Made by a program: the position numbers and the translations under genes | Shown: one piece after another, positions 1 to 8,116 of the stretch | Position numbering within the stretch: position 1 is the first letter of the stretch | Layout: every line of letters starts with the position of its first letter | The notes under the pieces: model-generated | Seen by the model: the letters and a program-made list of their open reading frames with translations, nothing else | Database searches by the model: none | What the model was told of the DNA's origin: nothing | Source: Coleofasciculus sp. FACHB-1120 | GTDB taxonomy: Bacteria > Cyanobacteriota > Cyanobacteriia > Cyanobacteriales > FACHB-T130 | Length of the DNA: 53,184 nucleotides | Assembly: GCF_014698845.1 (NCBI RefSeq) | Contig: NZ_JACJTV010000036.1 | Location: 1 to 53,184, forward strand | Direction: 5' to 3'

Positions 1-176
1 GTCACGAGTGCGTTGCGGCACTGTTTGGGCAACTCGCAACTCGCTCAACATCGAGTCCTCTGCTTCGCTTAAGATAATCCGAATCGGAGCTGGCATAAAT
101 AATGGAACACTCCGTTTAGAGAACCTATCCCATCTTATATTTAATTAGTCCCAGCTACTTAGTTCATCTAAACAGC

Positions 177-1223
177 TTATTTCTTCGGTGTCTTTGCTGC
201 CTCAAATGGCGTGTACTTCCCCCCCAAAGCTTCCACAATCGTGCGGGTATTCGCAACCATCATCTTAATGTAAGAATCTCCATCGCTACCAGCAGCACCA
301 ATCGAGTCAGAATAGAGTTGGCGCGGGGCTAATTTCACCCTGGATTCCTCGGCTACCGTCTTAATCAACGCTGGGTTAATGGTGGTTTCTGCAAAAATCG
401 CCGGTACAGTTTCCGCCTTCACAGATTCTACTAATCGCTTTACTGTTTGGGCACTGGGTTGTTCTTCCGTACTGATGCCAATCAAAGTACCAGCAACGGG
501 AATGCTGTAGGCACGAGCATAATACTGAAAAGCGTCGTGGCTTGTTACTAATTTGCGCTTATTTTCTGGGATAGTTTTAATTTCCTGGGTAATCCAACTA
601 TCTAATTGTTTTAATTCACCTGTTAGCTGCGCCGCATTCTGAGTAAATTTCTCTCTGTCTTCTGGTGATAGCTCAATCAAGGCGTCACGAATGGCACCTA
701 CCATTTGAATGACGTTATCCACATCGCCCCAAACATGGGGATCTGGCACCACTTGTCCTTTGCCTTTATCAAGTTGCAAAGACTTTACAACTTCTCCCAC
801 CGCTACTTTGCGAATCTCTCCGCTGGTTGCGTTCATCAGCTTAATCAGCCCTGGTTCCAAGTTGTAGCCGTTATACAGAATCAGGTTCGCTTTCTCCAAA
901 GCCTGACTATCTTGGGGCACAGGTTCATAAACGTGGGGATCGGCTCCCGGTTCGAGGATTCCTTGGAGCTGAATTTCGTCTCCCGCTACCTCCGCAGCCA
1001 AGTCTTCAATGATGGTGCTGGTAGCAACTACATTCGGTTTACCGTTTGCAATTGGATTCGCACGATTTGAGGAAGGCTGGGTACAGCTGAATAAAGCAAA
1101 AGGCAAGAGTATTCCTAAGCAAAGGCTAGAAATCAGAGCTAGAGGATTCCCCGTTTTTGCCTGGGAACCAAGGAAAAAATCACTTTCTTTTGCCTTTCGG
1201 TAGAGTCTAGGGGGCTGTACCAT
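177..1223 (-). CDS. Metal ABC transporter substrate-binding lipoprotein (TroA/ZnuA/MntC class)
   Basis: Cluster A-I solute-binding protein that delivers Zn2+ or Mn2+ to a membrane ABC importer. The N-terminus is a lipoprotein signal: a hydrophobic run ending LLPFALFSC, with the lipidated Cys near residue 47. Metal ligands can be placed: His in ADPHVYEP, His in DPHVWGD, His in TSHDAF and Asp in LYSDS. The third ligand is His, as in ZnuA and TroA, not the Glu of the classical MntC/PsaA proteins. The long His-rich loop of ZnuA is missing. The metal is therefore uncertain. I chose the ATG at 1223 because AGGTG lies 7 nt upstream; an in-frame GTG nine bases earlier is also possible. It is divergent from the ATPase and permease genes and shares a short control region with them. 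Family sure, metal not. Confidence 0.9.
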   Translation of the reverse strand: MVQPPRLYRKAKESDFFLGSQAKTGNPLALISSLCLGILLPFALFSCTQPSSNRANPIANGKPNVVATSTIIEDLAAEVAGDEIQLQGILEPGADPHVYEPVPQDSQALEKANLILYNGYNLEPGLIKLMNATSGEIRKVAVGEVVKSLQLDKGKGQVVPDPHVWGDVDNVIQMVGAIRDALIELSPEDREKFTQNAAQLTGELKQLDSWITQEIKTIPENKRKLVTSHDAFQYYARAYSIPVAGTLIGISTEEQPSAQTVKRLVESVKAETVPAIFAETTINPALIKTVAEESRVKLAPRQLYSDSIGAAGSDGDSYIKMMVANTRTIVEALGGKYTPFEAAKTPKK

Positions 1224-1322
1224 CAATTTCACCTATCTTCCAGATTATTTCTCTTTATAGATGTTTTCATATTCTTTTCATTATTAGAGTAGTCTAAAAA
1301 GAAAGCAAGATAAAACCACCCT
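1224..1322. promoter_or_regulatory. Divergent control region of the metal transporter, with TTTTCAT direct repeats
   Basis: This gap of about 99 bp must hold promoters for both the leftward lipoprotein gene and the rightward ATPase gene. It contains two direct copies of TTTTCAT at 1264-1270 and 1275-1281, 11 bp apart, about one helical turn. Such spacing is typical of OmpR/PhoB-type response regulators, the class of the cyanobacterial manganese regulator ManR. No clear palindromic Zur or Fur box was seen. The operator role is inference. Confidence 0.45.
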
Positions 1323-2135
1323 ATGAATACTGCTACCTTCTCCCCTGATACCGATTGGGCAAAAATGGTTTGCCATCTGGCAACCGCCCCGCTAGAAGCA
1401 TCTGCAACGATTAACATCAGCCAGGTGGGTGTGCAGTACCGCACGGTAGAGGCCCTAAGGAATGTCAGTTGTGTGGTGGCACCGGGACGTTTAACGGGGA
1501 TTATTGGTCCCAATGGTGCTGGAAAGAGTACCTTAATGAAGGCGATGCTGGGGTTGATTCCCGTGACGGGTGGCATGGTGCTGTATGGCGATAGACCTTT
1601 GATGGAGCAACGGGAACGGGTAGCCTATGTGCCACAGCGATCGCAAATTGACTGGACTTATCCGGCGACGGTTTGGGATGCGGTAATGATGGGGCGAGTC
1701 AAGAAAACTGGCTGGTTTCGTCGCTTCTCAGCGGTGAGCCGACGGGTGGCAGCAGATGCTTTGGATCGGGTGGGAATGAGGGATTACCGCGATCGCCCAA
1801 TTGGACAACTCTCTGGAGGACAGCAGCAGCGGGTATTTTTAGCGCGGGCATTAGCCCAGGAAGCAGAGGTTTTCTGCTTTGATGAACCGTTTGCCGGGAT
1901 CGATCAGAAAACCCAAGCGATTATTTTTGACATTTTCCGCGAACTTGCCGACGCTGGGAAAACGGTTCTTGTTGTCAATCACGACTTAGGGGCATCTATC
2001 ACCCACTTTGATGACTTAATTTTATTAAATACTGAGTTAATTGCCTTCGGTTCGCGCCAAGAGGTGTTGAGCCAGGAAAACCTGTATCGTGCTTATGGTG
2101 GACAGGTGATGTTCTTTACAGAGGCAGCTGCGTAG
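1323..2135 (+). CDS. Metal (Mn/Zn) ABC transporter ATP-binding protein
   Basis: Cytoplasmic ATPase subunit of the importer. Walker A is GPNGAGKST (residues 62-70), the signature is LSGGQQQR (163-170), Walker B is FCFDEP (185-190), and the H-loop His lies in VNHD near residue 220. The stretch AYVPQRSQIDWTYPATVWD is typical of the Mn/Zn/Fe chelate-type subfamily. At 270 residues it is of normal length, with about 30 unmatched residues before the first beta strand. A later start is therefore conceivable, but no better ribosome site was seen. The permease gene follows after about 150 bp on the same strand and the binding protein gene is divergent, together giving a full importer. Confidence 0.93.
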   Translation: MNTATFSPDTDWAKMVCHLATAPLEASATINISQVGVQYRTVEALRNVSCVVAPGRLTGIIGPNGAGKSTLMKAMLGLIPVTGGMVLYGDRPLMEQRERVAYVPQRSQIDWTYPATVWDAVMMGRVKKTGWFRRFSAVSRRVAADALDRVGMRDYRDRPIGQLSGGQQQRVFLARALAQEAEVFCFDEPFAGIDQKTQAIIFDIFRELADAGKTVLVVNHDLGASITHFDDLILLNTELIAFGSRQEVLSQENLYRAYGGQVMFFTEAAA

Positions 2136-2248
2136 AGGCGGTTTTTACCAATTTATCTGTCCGCCCAGAAATATAGTGAATTGATCCGTCTGAAGTGAGT
2201 TTTAAATTAAAGAAATCACTTCTCACTTGTCCCTCTTGATGTTTGTGT

Positions 2249-2268
2249 CCTTTGTGCCTGGAGCGGTT
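2249..2268 (+). repeat. Dispersed 20-bp repeat, copy 1
   Basis: CCTTTGTGCCTGGAGCGGTT lies 18 nt before the permease start codon. It matches 18 of 20 bases with a copy at 9101-9120, which lies 17 nt before another start codon. I infer a dispersed intergenic element or a shared leader sequence. Its function is unknown. Confidence 0.5.
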
Positions 2269-2286
2269 AGAATCCTCTAAATTTTT

Positions 2287-3186
2287 ATGTTAGAAGCGTT
2301 GATTGAGCCGTTGCAGTACGGCTTCATGCAGCGATCGCTAATTATTGCTATTCTTGTCGGCTTGCTGTGTGCTGTTGTCGGCAGCTACCTGATGGTGCAA
2401 CGACTGGCATTGCTGGGAGATGCCATCAGCCACTCGGTTTTGCCGGGGTTAGCGATTGCATTTATGGTAGGTGCCAATATCTTTGTCGGGGCATTTATTG
2501 CCGGGGTTTTGAGTACAATGGCGATCGCTTGGATCAGAACGCGATCGCCTATTAAAGAAGATGCCGCAATGGGTATCGTTTTCTCCGCCTTTTTTGCCCT
2601 CGGCGTCACCCTAATTACTACGATCCAAAAAGATAACAAAATCGACCTCAATCACTTCTTATTCGGCAATATCTTGGGTGTTACCATTGAAGAAGTCCGC
2701 GACACCGCTATCATTGCCACAATTGTCCTGCTGGTGGTCGTGCTACTGTACAAAGAATTATTGTTTTATACCTTCGATCCGCTGGGAGCGCAGGCAGCTG
2801 GATTGCCCACTAACTTGTTAAATTTTGGCTTAATGGTGCTGATTGCCTTAACAATTGTTGCCAGCATGAAAGCCGTGGGTGTCATCCTAGTGTTATCGCT
2901 GCTAATTACACCAGGAGCAACCGCCTATCTATTAGTGAAGCAGCTGCATAATGTGATGATAGTCGGGGCGGGGATTGGCATTATTTCCAGCATCAGCGGG
3001 ATGTACCTCAGTTATTACCAAAATTTGCCTTCCGGCCCAGCAATTGTATTAGTTGCATCTGGATTATTTGTTTTAGCTTTATTATTCAGCCCCAGCTACG
3101 GAATATTCACGAATAAACAATCAGATGTTGGGCACCTCTTGCCAGTTTTGCGAGAGTTGAAACAGTTGATGCGATCGCGCTCGTAA
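2287..3186 (+). CDS. Metal ABC transporter permease (ZnuB/MntB/TroC family)
   Basis: Integral membrane subunit that forms the translocation path of the metal importer. The 299-residue protein is hydrophobic almost throughout, with roughly eight to nine membrane segments. It carries family landmarks: LALLGDAISHSVLPGLA near residue 42, a KAVGVILVLSLLITPGATA segment around residue 197, and a GxxxS-rich helix after it. Length and order match the ABC-3 permease family (Pfam PF00950). It follows the ATPase gene on the same strand. The 151-bp spacer contains a partly self-complementary AAGTGA/TCACTT stretch and the first dispersed 20-bp repeat, so either a joint transcript or a second promoter is possible. 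Confidence 0.93.
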   Translation: MLEALIEPLQYGFMQRSLIIAILVGLLCAVVGSYLMVQRLALLGDAISHSVLPGLAIAFMVGANIFVGAFIAGVLSTMAIAWIRTRSPIKEDAAMGIVFSAFFALGVTLITTIQKDNKIDLNHFLFGNILGVTIEEVRDTAIIATIVLLVVVLLYKELLFYTFDPLGAQAAGLPTNLLNFGLMVLIALTIVASMKAVGVILVLSLLITPGATAYLLVKQLHNVMIVGAGIGIISSISGMYLSYYQNLPSGPAIVLVASGLFVLALLFSPSYGIFTNKQSDVGHLLPVLRELKQLMRSRS

Positions 3187-3209
3187 GACGTAGAGATATC
3201 CAAAACTAG

Positions 3210-3572
3210 TCAAGATTGTTTGTCCAAAAACTTTTTGGCTGTCTCTACCTGCTCCTGTGCTACCTGGAGGTACTCCTTGACTGCCTTGGTATGTTCTTCT
3301 GCTGCCTTAGCGTGTTCCTCTGCGGCTTTCACGAATTCCTCCGTTGAGTTTTCATTATGCTGCTGTGAGACCTGGGCGTGCTGCTGCGATGCCTTGGCGT
3401 GCTGCTGGGTGGCTTTTCCGTACTCTTCTATCAACTTTCCATGCTCTTGAGCGCTGTTTCCACGTGCCTTTAGAATCTTTCCTACGTGCTCTATTGACTT
3501 CCCATGTTCCTCTGAGAGCTTCGCGTGTTCCTCTGCTGCCTTCGCTTTTTCCTCTGATATGTTATGCATCAT
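3210..3572 (-). CDS. Heptad-repeat, His/Glu/Lys-rich coiled-coil protein, function unknown
   Basis: The protein is about 120 residues and consists almost wholly of seven-residue units of the form [AS]-[EQ]-[EQ]-H-x-K-x, for example AEEHAKA, SEEHGKS and TQQHAKA. There are about sixteen units with one single-residue skip after SQQHNEN. It has no signal peptide and no membrane segment, so a soluble extended coiled coil is likely. I chose the ATG at 3572 because AAGGAAG lies about 9 nt upstream; a longer frame from 3620 lacks such a site. It is convergent with the metal permease gene, 23 bp away. The regular His column could bind metal or simply be a coil position. I do not recognise a family. 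Confidence 0.7.
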   Translation of the reverse strand: MMHNISEEKAKAAEEHAKLSEEHGKSIEHVGKILKARGNSAQEHGKLIEEYGKATQQHAKASQQHAQVSQQHNENSTEEFVKAAEEHAKAAEEHTKAVKEYLQVAQEQVETAKKFLDKQS

Positions 3573-4047
3573 GGCTTTATCTTCCTTTTTCTCTACTAAC
3601 CTGTCTTTTGTACAACCCACTTGTCTCAGGCTAATACTTGCCTATCCTGCTCATCCTCTGGCTTAATGTAGGTTTGCTAAGCAACCCCTGCATATTCGTT
3701 GAAGGCACAGTCGTTCGCGATTTTTTCCAAGCAGTTATGAGAGTGCAAAATTGCCTCCTCCCCGATAGCGATCGCGTTCTTGATGAGAGTTGAAAAGTTT
3801 GTGTTGTAGAGAGCTAGGAAGCGATCGCTTACAGTTACAAAAAATTCCGAAAATCGCCTTATTATATTTAACTTTATAAGTCAAGATAAATCCGACAAAG
3901 TTTATCTACGACCTGTGAGGCGATCCTGTGAAATCCATACTTTGAAAGCGATACTGTAAAAGCAATACGGGAGGGGCATTCACAAAGGATGCCCCTCCCG
4001 TATCAAGTAAGCTTAAGAACGAGAATTTAGATGCTCTTCAGTTCGGT
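3573..4047. other. Intergenic region, no gene seen
   Basis: About 475 bp between two leftward genes. It holds two HIP1 octamers and a pair of imperfect direct repeats (GCGATCCTGTGAAA and GCGATACTGTAAAA). A strong hairpin at 3965-4003 is listed separately. The promoter of the heptad-repeat gene should lie in its left half. No convincing small ORF was found. Confidence 0.5.
3965..4003 (-). terminator. Perfect 15-bp hairpin downstream of hpf
   Basis: ATACGGGAGGGGCAT and its exact reverse complement flank a 9-nt loop, 45 nt past the hpf stop codon. The G/C core makes it very stable. On the hpf strand the hairpin is followed by TGCTTTTACAG, a weak U tract, so it is either a terminator or a 3'-end stabiliser. 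Confidence 0.65.
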
Positions 4048-4704
4048 TTATGCCTTTGCAGAGCTTGACTTTTCTGGTGTTCCACTACTGTGGTTGTCAG
4101 TTTTGCCATTTTTGTGATTGGTATGTCCATTGCCATTTCGCGGCAGAATCACTCCATAACCACCGTGGTTGCGCTCATAAATGACGTTAATCTCACCACT
4201 TTCAGCATTGCGGAACATATAGAAGTCATGATCCACCAGTTGCAACTGTTCCAACGCTTCGTCCATCGTCATTGGCGGCATTGCGAAGTACTTGGTACGC
4301 ACCACTTCTGAGGGGAGTTCCGGGGTGCGAGAACCAATGAGATCCTCTGGCACTGGCTCTTGTTCTACCACGATGCCAGTCTTCATCTGAGTCTGGGTCT
4401 TCTTATCCAGACGCTTTTCTTTATATTTCCGGAGTTTGCGGGCAATTTTATCCGCAACTAAGTCAATGCTCGCGTAGAGGCTCTCGCTACTCTCTTCAGC
4501 GCGGATTACTGTACCGTTCGCAAAGATAGTCACTTCAGCGGCTTGTTTTGGATTTATCCGGGGATTGCGAGCCACACTAAGATGCACGTCTACTTCGCTC
4601 GTCAAACTCTGAAAGTGGCTGACTGCCTTTTCCATTTTTTGATTTACGTACTCACGAATCGCGTCGGTAATTTCAATGTTTTTGCCGTGGATAACAAGCT
4701 TCAT
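4048..4704 (-). CDS. hpf: Ribosome hibernation promoting factor, long form (LrtA-like)
   Basis: This protein binds the 30S subunit and silences ribosomes as inactive dimers in darkness or stationary phase. The N-terminal domain (1-100) begins [20 protein letters not shown] and ends in the basic helix [19 protein letters not shown] linker follows, then the C-terminal dimerisation domain (134-188) with [18 protein letters not shown] and YGVILPR. A polar Asn/Lys/Ser-rich tail ends it. At 218 residues it is the long form, which in cyanobacteria is LrtA, the product of the light-repressed transcript. GGAG lies 8 nt before the ATG. The upstream gap of nearly 500 bp leaves room for a long leader, as described for lrtA, and contains a hairpin close to the start. 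Confidence 0.95.
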   Translation of the reverse strand: MKLVIHGKNIEITDAIREYVNQKMEKAVSHFQSLTSEVDVHLSVARNPRINPKQAAEVTIFANGTVIRAEESSESLYASIDLVADKIARKLRKYKEKRLDKKTQTQMKTGIVVEQEPVPEDLIGSRTPELPSEVVRTKYFAMPPMTMDEALEQLQLVDHDFYMFRNAESGEINVIYERNHGGYGVILPRNGNGHTNHKNGKTDNHSSGTPEKSSSAKA

Positions 4705-5194
4705 ACCGGATACTCCATGCTGTACCGTTGTGATAATTCAGAAAGCCCACCTAAATTGTGGCTTTCCCAGTAGCGATCGCGTTCCCGTTTTTTGGTGTTA
4801 GCAAACGTTGAACGGAGCTAAAACTTTGAGAGAGAGCAATTTTTTCCTGATGTCACACTGTTGCTTGGATGTTCTTGCTTGCATCCCCCTCAGCTAGAGA
4901 GGTTGCCAGCTGCACAACCGCGAATAAGCAACTGCCGATGTTCTTGTTTAGCCTTCCTAGGGTTCTATCTAACCTAACCTACGTTCCCCTGCTTGGTTGC
5001 GATCGCCAAGTCTATTTTTGGGGTTATTTTGAAGAGGCGTCCTCCCTCAACACTTGAGGTTATAACTTCAAGATTAGCACTTTGTATTCTAGACAACTTA
5101 TGGCTTTGACTTCTCTTCAGAATCCTTTGCATTTCTTGATTCCAGCAGATTGATTCTACAGAAAATCTAAGTCAAATTACTGTTGATTTTTGCC
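4705..5194. other. Divergent intergenic region: hpf leader and lipB promoter
   Basis: About 490 bp separate hpf and lipB. There is no gene I can support; a 62-codon frame on the plus strand has no family-like content. Two HIP1-like sites and a hairpin next to hpf are present. A long 5' leader on hpf is plausible from what is known of lrtA, but no transcription start can be fixed by eye. Confidence 0.5.
4741..4766 (-). promoter_or_regulatory. Hairpin in the hpf leader
   Basis: GAAAGCCCAC and GTGGCTTTC form a 9-bp stem with one bulged base and a 7-nt loop, 37 nt upstream of the hpf ATG. It would sit just before the ribosome site in the mRNA. It might affect stability or translation of the light/dark-regulated transcript; that role is inference. 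Confidence 0.4.
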
Positions 5195-5890
5195 ATGATT
5201 TTAAGTAGCTCCAAAGGTTATGCCGGGAATGCCCCTGAGCAACTGCGCCAACTCTGGCTATACAATCGGGGGCAAATTCCCTATTCGGCAGCTTGGGACT
5301 GGCAGCGATCGCTGGTTTCCGAACGCATCAACGATCCTAGTCTGGCTGACACCCTGATTTTGCTTGAGCATCCGCCGGTGTACACTCTCGGACAGGGAGC
5401 CAGTCTGGAATTTCTTAAATTTGACCCCGCAGCAACCGACTGGGACGTCTTCCGAGTGGAACGAGGGGGTGAGGTGACATACCACTGTCCGGGTCAGCTG
5501 GTGGGCTACCCAATTCTGAATCTGCGCTATTACCAGCAAGATTTGCACTGGTACTTGCGGCAGTTAGAAGAGGTATTGATTCGGGTGCTGGATGTTTACG
5601 GGTTAAAGGGAGATCGCGTTGTCGGAATGACTGGCGTTTGGCTGGAAGGTTGTAAGGTGGCAGCGATTGGCATTAAGGTCAGCAAGTGGATTACCATGCA
5701 CGGTTTTGCTTTAAATGTTTGCCCCGACCTCACCGGATTTGAGCGCATTGTCCCCTGCGGCATTGCCGATAAGTCAGTTGGCAGTCTCGCCCAGTTCATT
5801 CCCGGAATTGACTTGCACCAGGTGCGCCAAGAAGTGGCGAAAGCCTTTGCGGAAGTTTTCTCCGTTCAGCTAATTGTGCAAAATGGCTAA
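5195..5890 (+). CDS. lipB: Octanoyltransferase (lipoate biosynthesis)
   Basis: LipB moves the octanoyl group from acyl carrier protein onto lipoyl domains, the first step of lipoate synthesis; LipA then inserts the sulfurs. The family motif [12 protein letters not shown] spans residues 90-101. The catalytic pair is visible as Lys154 ([14 protein letters not shown]) and Cys188 ([12 protein letters not shown]). The HGFALNV segment lies at 169-175. The ATG at 5195 gives 231 residues, normal for the family. A TTG four codons earlier is in frame but has no better ribosome site. A cyclase gene is convergent 57 bp downstream. Confidence 0.95.
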   Translation: MILSSSKGYAGNAPEQLRQLWLYNRGQIPYSAAWDWQRSLVSERINDPSLADTLILLEHPPVYTLGQGASLEFLKFDPAATDWDVFRVERGGEVTYHCPGQLVGYPILNLRYYQQDLHWYLRQLEEVLIRVLDVYGLKGDRVVGMTGVWLEGCKVAAIGIKVSKWITMHGFALNVCPDLTGFERIVPCGIADKSVGSLAQFIPGIDLHQVRQEVAKAFAEVFSVQLIVQNG

Positions 5891-5947
5891 TCGTTTTGCC
5901 GAGCGCGTATTGCCGATCGCGAATGGTTCGTTGTGACCCTTTTTCCC

Positions 5948-6937
5948 TTAGTCTTTATTCACCGTGTTGACCTGCAAAAAACTATCCAAGTCAGCATAGG
6001 AGCCTGCATAGGTCACGGTGGGCACTTCATAGCCCTTGAGATTGACGATATATTGCTTAAAACCAGTCTCTTGTTTTGCCAAGGAGATGAGATATTCGTG
6101 AGTGGTTTCTCCCACAGCAATATCCAGACCCAGTTGCTTGGTGGCAGATTCTAGACGAAATGCTGCATTCACCGTATCCCCAATCGCGGTGTAATCGGGT
6201 CGATCCCCGCTACCCGTGTTCCCAACCATTGCAAAACCCGTATTAATTCCTGCCCCAATTCGTAGCGGAAAGGGCACGGGATATTCATTACTTAAATCCA
6301 TTGTGATTTTATGGAGGGCGCTGACCGCTTGACAAATGTTCAGCATATCCTCCTCGGTCACTCCTTGGGGGCCATGAAACCAAATCGCCATGACCGCATC
6401 GCCAATATATTTATCAACCCAGCTGCCATACTGTCGGATAATATTTCCTGCATGACGGAACCACGTCCCAATCACTGCCGATAATATCTTTTCATCCAGT
6501 TGTCGAGTGAGGACTGTGAAGTCACGGATGTCCACGACCATGACTGACATCAGGCGGCGCACGTGCAAAGTCGAGGTCAGCGTATCTTTGTCGCCACTGG
6601 GCAATGGCTCATTGTTGCGGTTGGCAGTGGGACAGTGGAACTCTAGATCCGTCTGACCAAAGGTGAGGCGATCGCCATTGCGTAAAGTAACCGGAATACT
6701 AACTCGTCTGCCATTGACAAAAGAGCCGTTGCGACTTCCTAAGTCAATTAGGTAGAACTCGCCGGTTTCAGTACACTGCAACATTGCATGGTTGCGAGAA
6801 ATCCAACGATCCGGCAACACAAAATTGTTATCGTCACTGCGACCAACTGTCCAGCAGTTACTACTCACCAGGGGGAGATAGCGATTGCCGGACTCGGTAC
6901 GAAGGAGTAAGTAAGGAGTGGGTCGCAAAGTCACCAC
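5948..6937 (-). CDS. FHA-domain class III nucleotide (adenylate) cyclase
   Basis: The protein joins an N-terminal FHA phosphopeptide-binding domain to a C-terminal class III cyclase domain that makes cAMP. The FHA domain (about 25-100) shows VGRSDDNNFVLP, RNHA and LGSRNGSFVNG. In the cyclase domain (about 130-315) the metal ligands are Asp136 (VDIRDF) and Asp180 (YIGDAVM). Lys176 sits at the adenine-selecting position, and Asn257 and Arg261 are the transition-state pair. Thr250 replaces the usual second Asp, the mark of class IIIb enzymes; this subclass includes the bicarbonate-responsive cyanobacterial CyaC. There are no membrane segments. Translation appears to start at a GTG with no strong ribosome site, so the exact start is less certain. 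The FHA domain suggests phosphorylation-dependent control. Confidence 0.92.
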   Translation of the reverse strand: MVTLRPTPYLLLRTESGNRYLPLVSSNCWTVGRSDDNNFVLPDRWISRNHAMLQCTETGEFYLIDLGSRNGSFVNGRRVSIPVTLRNGDRLTFGQTDLEFHCPTANRNNEPLPSGDKDTLTSTLHVRRLMSVMVVDIRDFTVLTRQLDEKILSAVIGTWFRHAGNIIRQYGSWVDKYIGDAVMAIWFHGPQGVTEEDMLNICQAVSALHKITMDLSNEYPVPFPLRIGAGINTGFAMVGNTGSGDRPDYTAIGDTVNAAFRLESATKQLGLDIAVGETTHEYLISLAKQETGFKQYIVNLKGYEVPTVTYAGSYADLDSFLQVNTVNKD

Positions 6938-7075
6938 AGGTTAGAGAAGCGACGACGCATCGTATGGAGTGGTTAAATTTTAGCTTTCTTCTGGAGCTTG
7001 ATTAGTAATTTGGGAACCTTAGTGGCTAGCTGTCCCTTCCCGAATAAATTTTTCAGGGGAGACTTTCAGATATTT

Positions 7076-7813
7076 TTAAGCCATAGTAGCAGCCAGCCAA
7101 AACAGACCGTCTACCAAGATGGTACTCAAAACGGCTCCACCAAACGCCCACCAATGCAGCTGGCGCGATCGCAATGGTACCAGACCAACACCGAGTAGGA
7201 CTCCGAGAAGCACCATTGCCCAACTTGTTCCCCAAAGGGTACTGACTTGAGCGATGGCACTTTGAAAAACCAATGATGCCTCGCTTGGTGCAACTTGCAT
7301 GACGGCTCGCCAGTGTGGAATCAAACCAGTTAAGTAGAAGTATATATCTGTTACTGCCGTGCCAAACAGGGAGCCAAGATAAAATAGGTTGCCGACTAGA
7401 CCCCAACGGCGGCTCAAACACCATAAGGCAAACGGTAAACCGATGGCTTCCACCGGCAAGTGGATCGTGGGTTCCCAACGCAGCCAGCCCCAATAAATCG
7501 ACCCTGCCAACCAACTCCAGCTAAATCCCAGCAGTAAATCTCCCCATACATGAGTCGCAGGACGCCGTCTGAGAACCACACTCAGCCAAACCCATCCCGC
7601 TGTCATTAATAAACTCAGTTCTGGCAGCAGCCGCACTAAAGGGGCTTGCACAAATACTGGTACTGACACCAGAAAGGACGCAGCTGCGAAAACGAACCAA
7701 GCTTGACGGGTGCCAATTCCCCAATCAAAAAGCCCGAACAGAGTTTTACTTGGCTCGGGGAGATTACCAGGGACAGAAGAAGATGAGTGAGAAAACCAGG
7801 TATCGTTAAACAA
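7076..7813 (-). CDS. Polytopic membrane protein, DUF3120-like
   Basis: The 245-residue protein has about seven hydrophobic segments and many Trp residues, for example SWSWLAGSIYWGWLRW near residue 96 and an LFWLAATMA C-terminus. The first 35 residues are polar. I associate it with the cyanobacterial DUF3120 family from its overall pattern, but I cannot verify this by search. The function is unknown. It stands alone: the leftward cyclase gene starts at 6937, about 140 bp further left, and the uppP gene is divergent. Confidence 0.75.
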   Translation of the reverse strand: MFNDTWFSHSSSSVPGNLPEPSKTLFGLFDWGIGTRQAWFVFAAASFLVSVPVFVQAPLVRLLPELSLLMTAGWVWLSVVLRRRPATHVWGDLLLGFSWSWLAGSIYWGWLRWEPTIHLPVEAIGLPFALWCLSRRWGLVGNLFYLGSLFGTAVTDIYFYLTGLIPHWRAVMQVAPSEASLVFQSAIAQVSTLWGTSWAMVLLGVLLGVGLVPLRSRQLHWWAFGGAVLSTILVDGLFWLAATMA

Positions 7814-8116
7814 GATTTTGTTAATATTCTTTACTTTAGTTTACATCTTTTACGATATCACAAGAAAAATGCCCTAGGGGGGGATATGGCAATCTTAGCT
7901 GAGTTTTATTGAGCAATACAAGTGGCTTTTCGGAGTAGGTTGGCAGAAAATGAATGGGAAGTTGAGAGAAACTCGGCGCTGAGAGTCGGAGATTTTCTAA
8001 AAAATGCCCGTCTTCTGTAATGTCTGTGTTATGTGTAGTGGCGCAAGATGCCTCTGCCGGTGACTCGCAAACAAGAAAGGCTGACTTGTCTGGAATGCTG
8101 CTAATTAGAGGATTTC
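7814..8116. other. Divergent intergenic region, no gene seen
   Basis: The 303 bp between the DUF3120-like gene and uppP hold the promoters of both. The part next to the left gene is AT-rich. AGAGGA at 8107-8112, 5 nt before the uppP ATG, is a good ribosome site. No hairpin or repeat stood out. Confidence 0.45.

Noticed and set aside
2-148. Frame open from the left edge to a TAG
   Set aside because: Too short and without recognisable content to call as the end of a gene entering from the left; it may be one.
4869-5057. A 62-codon plus-strand frame upstream of lipB
   Set aside because: It lies antisense to the likely hpf leader and looks like translated leader DNA with no motif.
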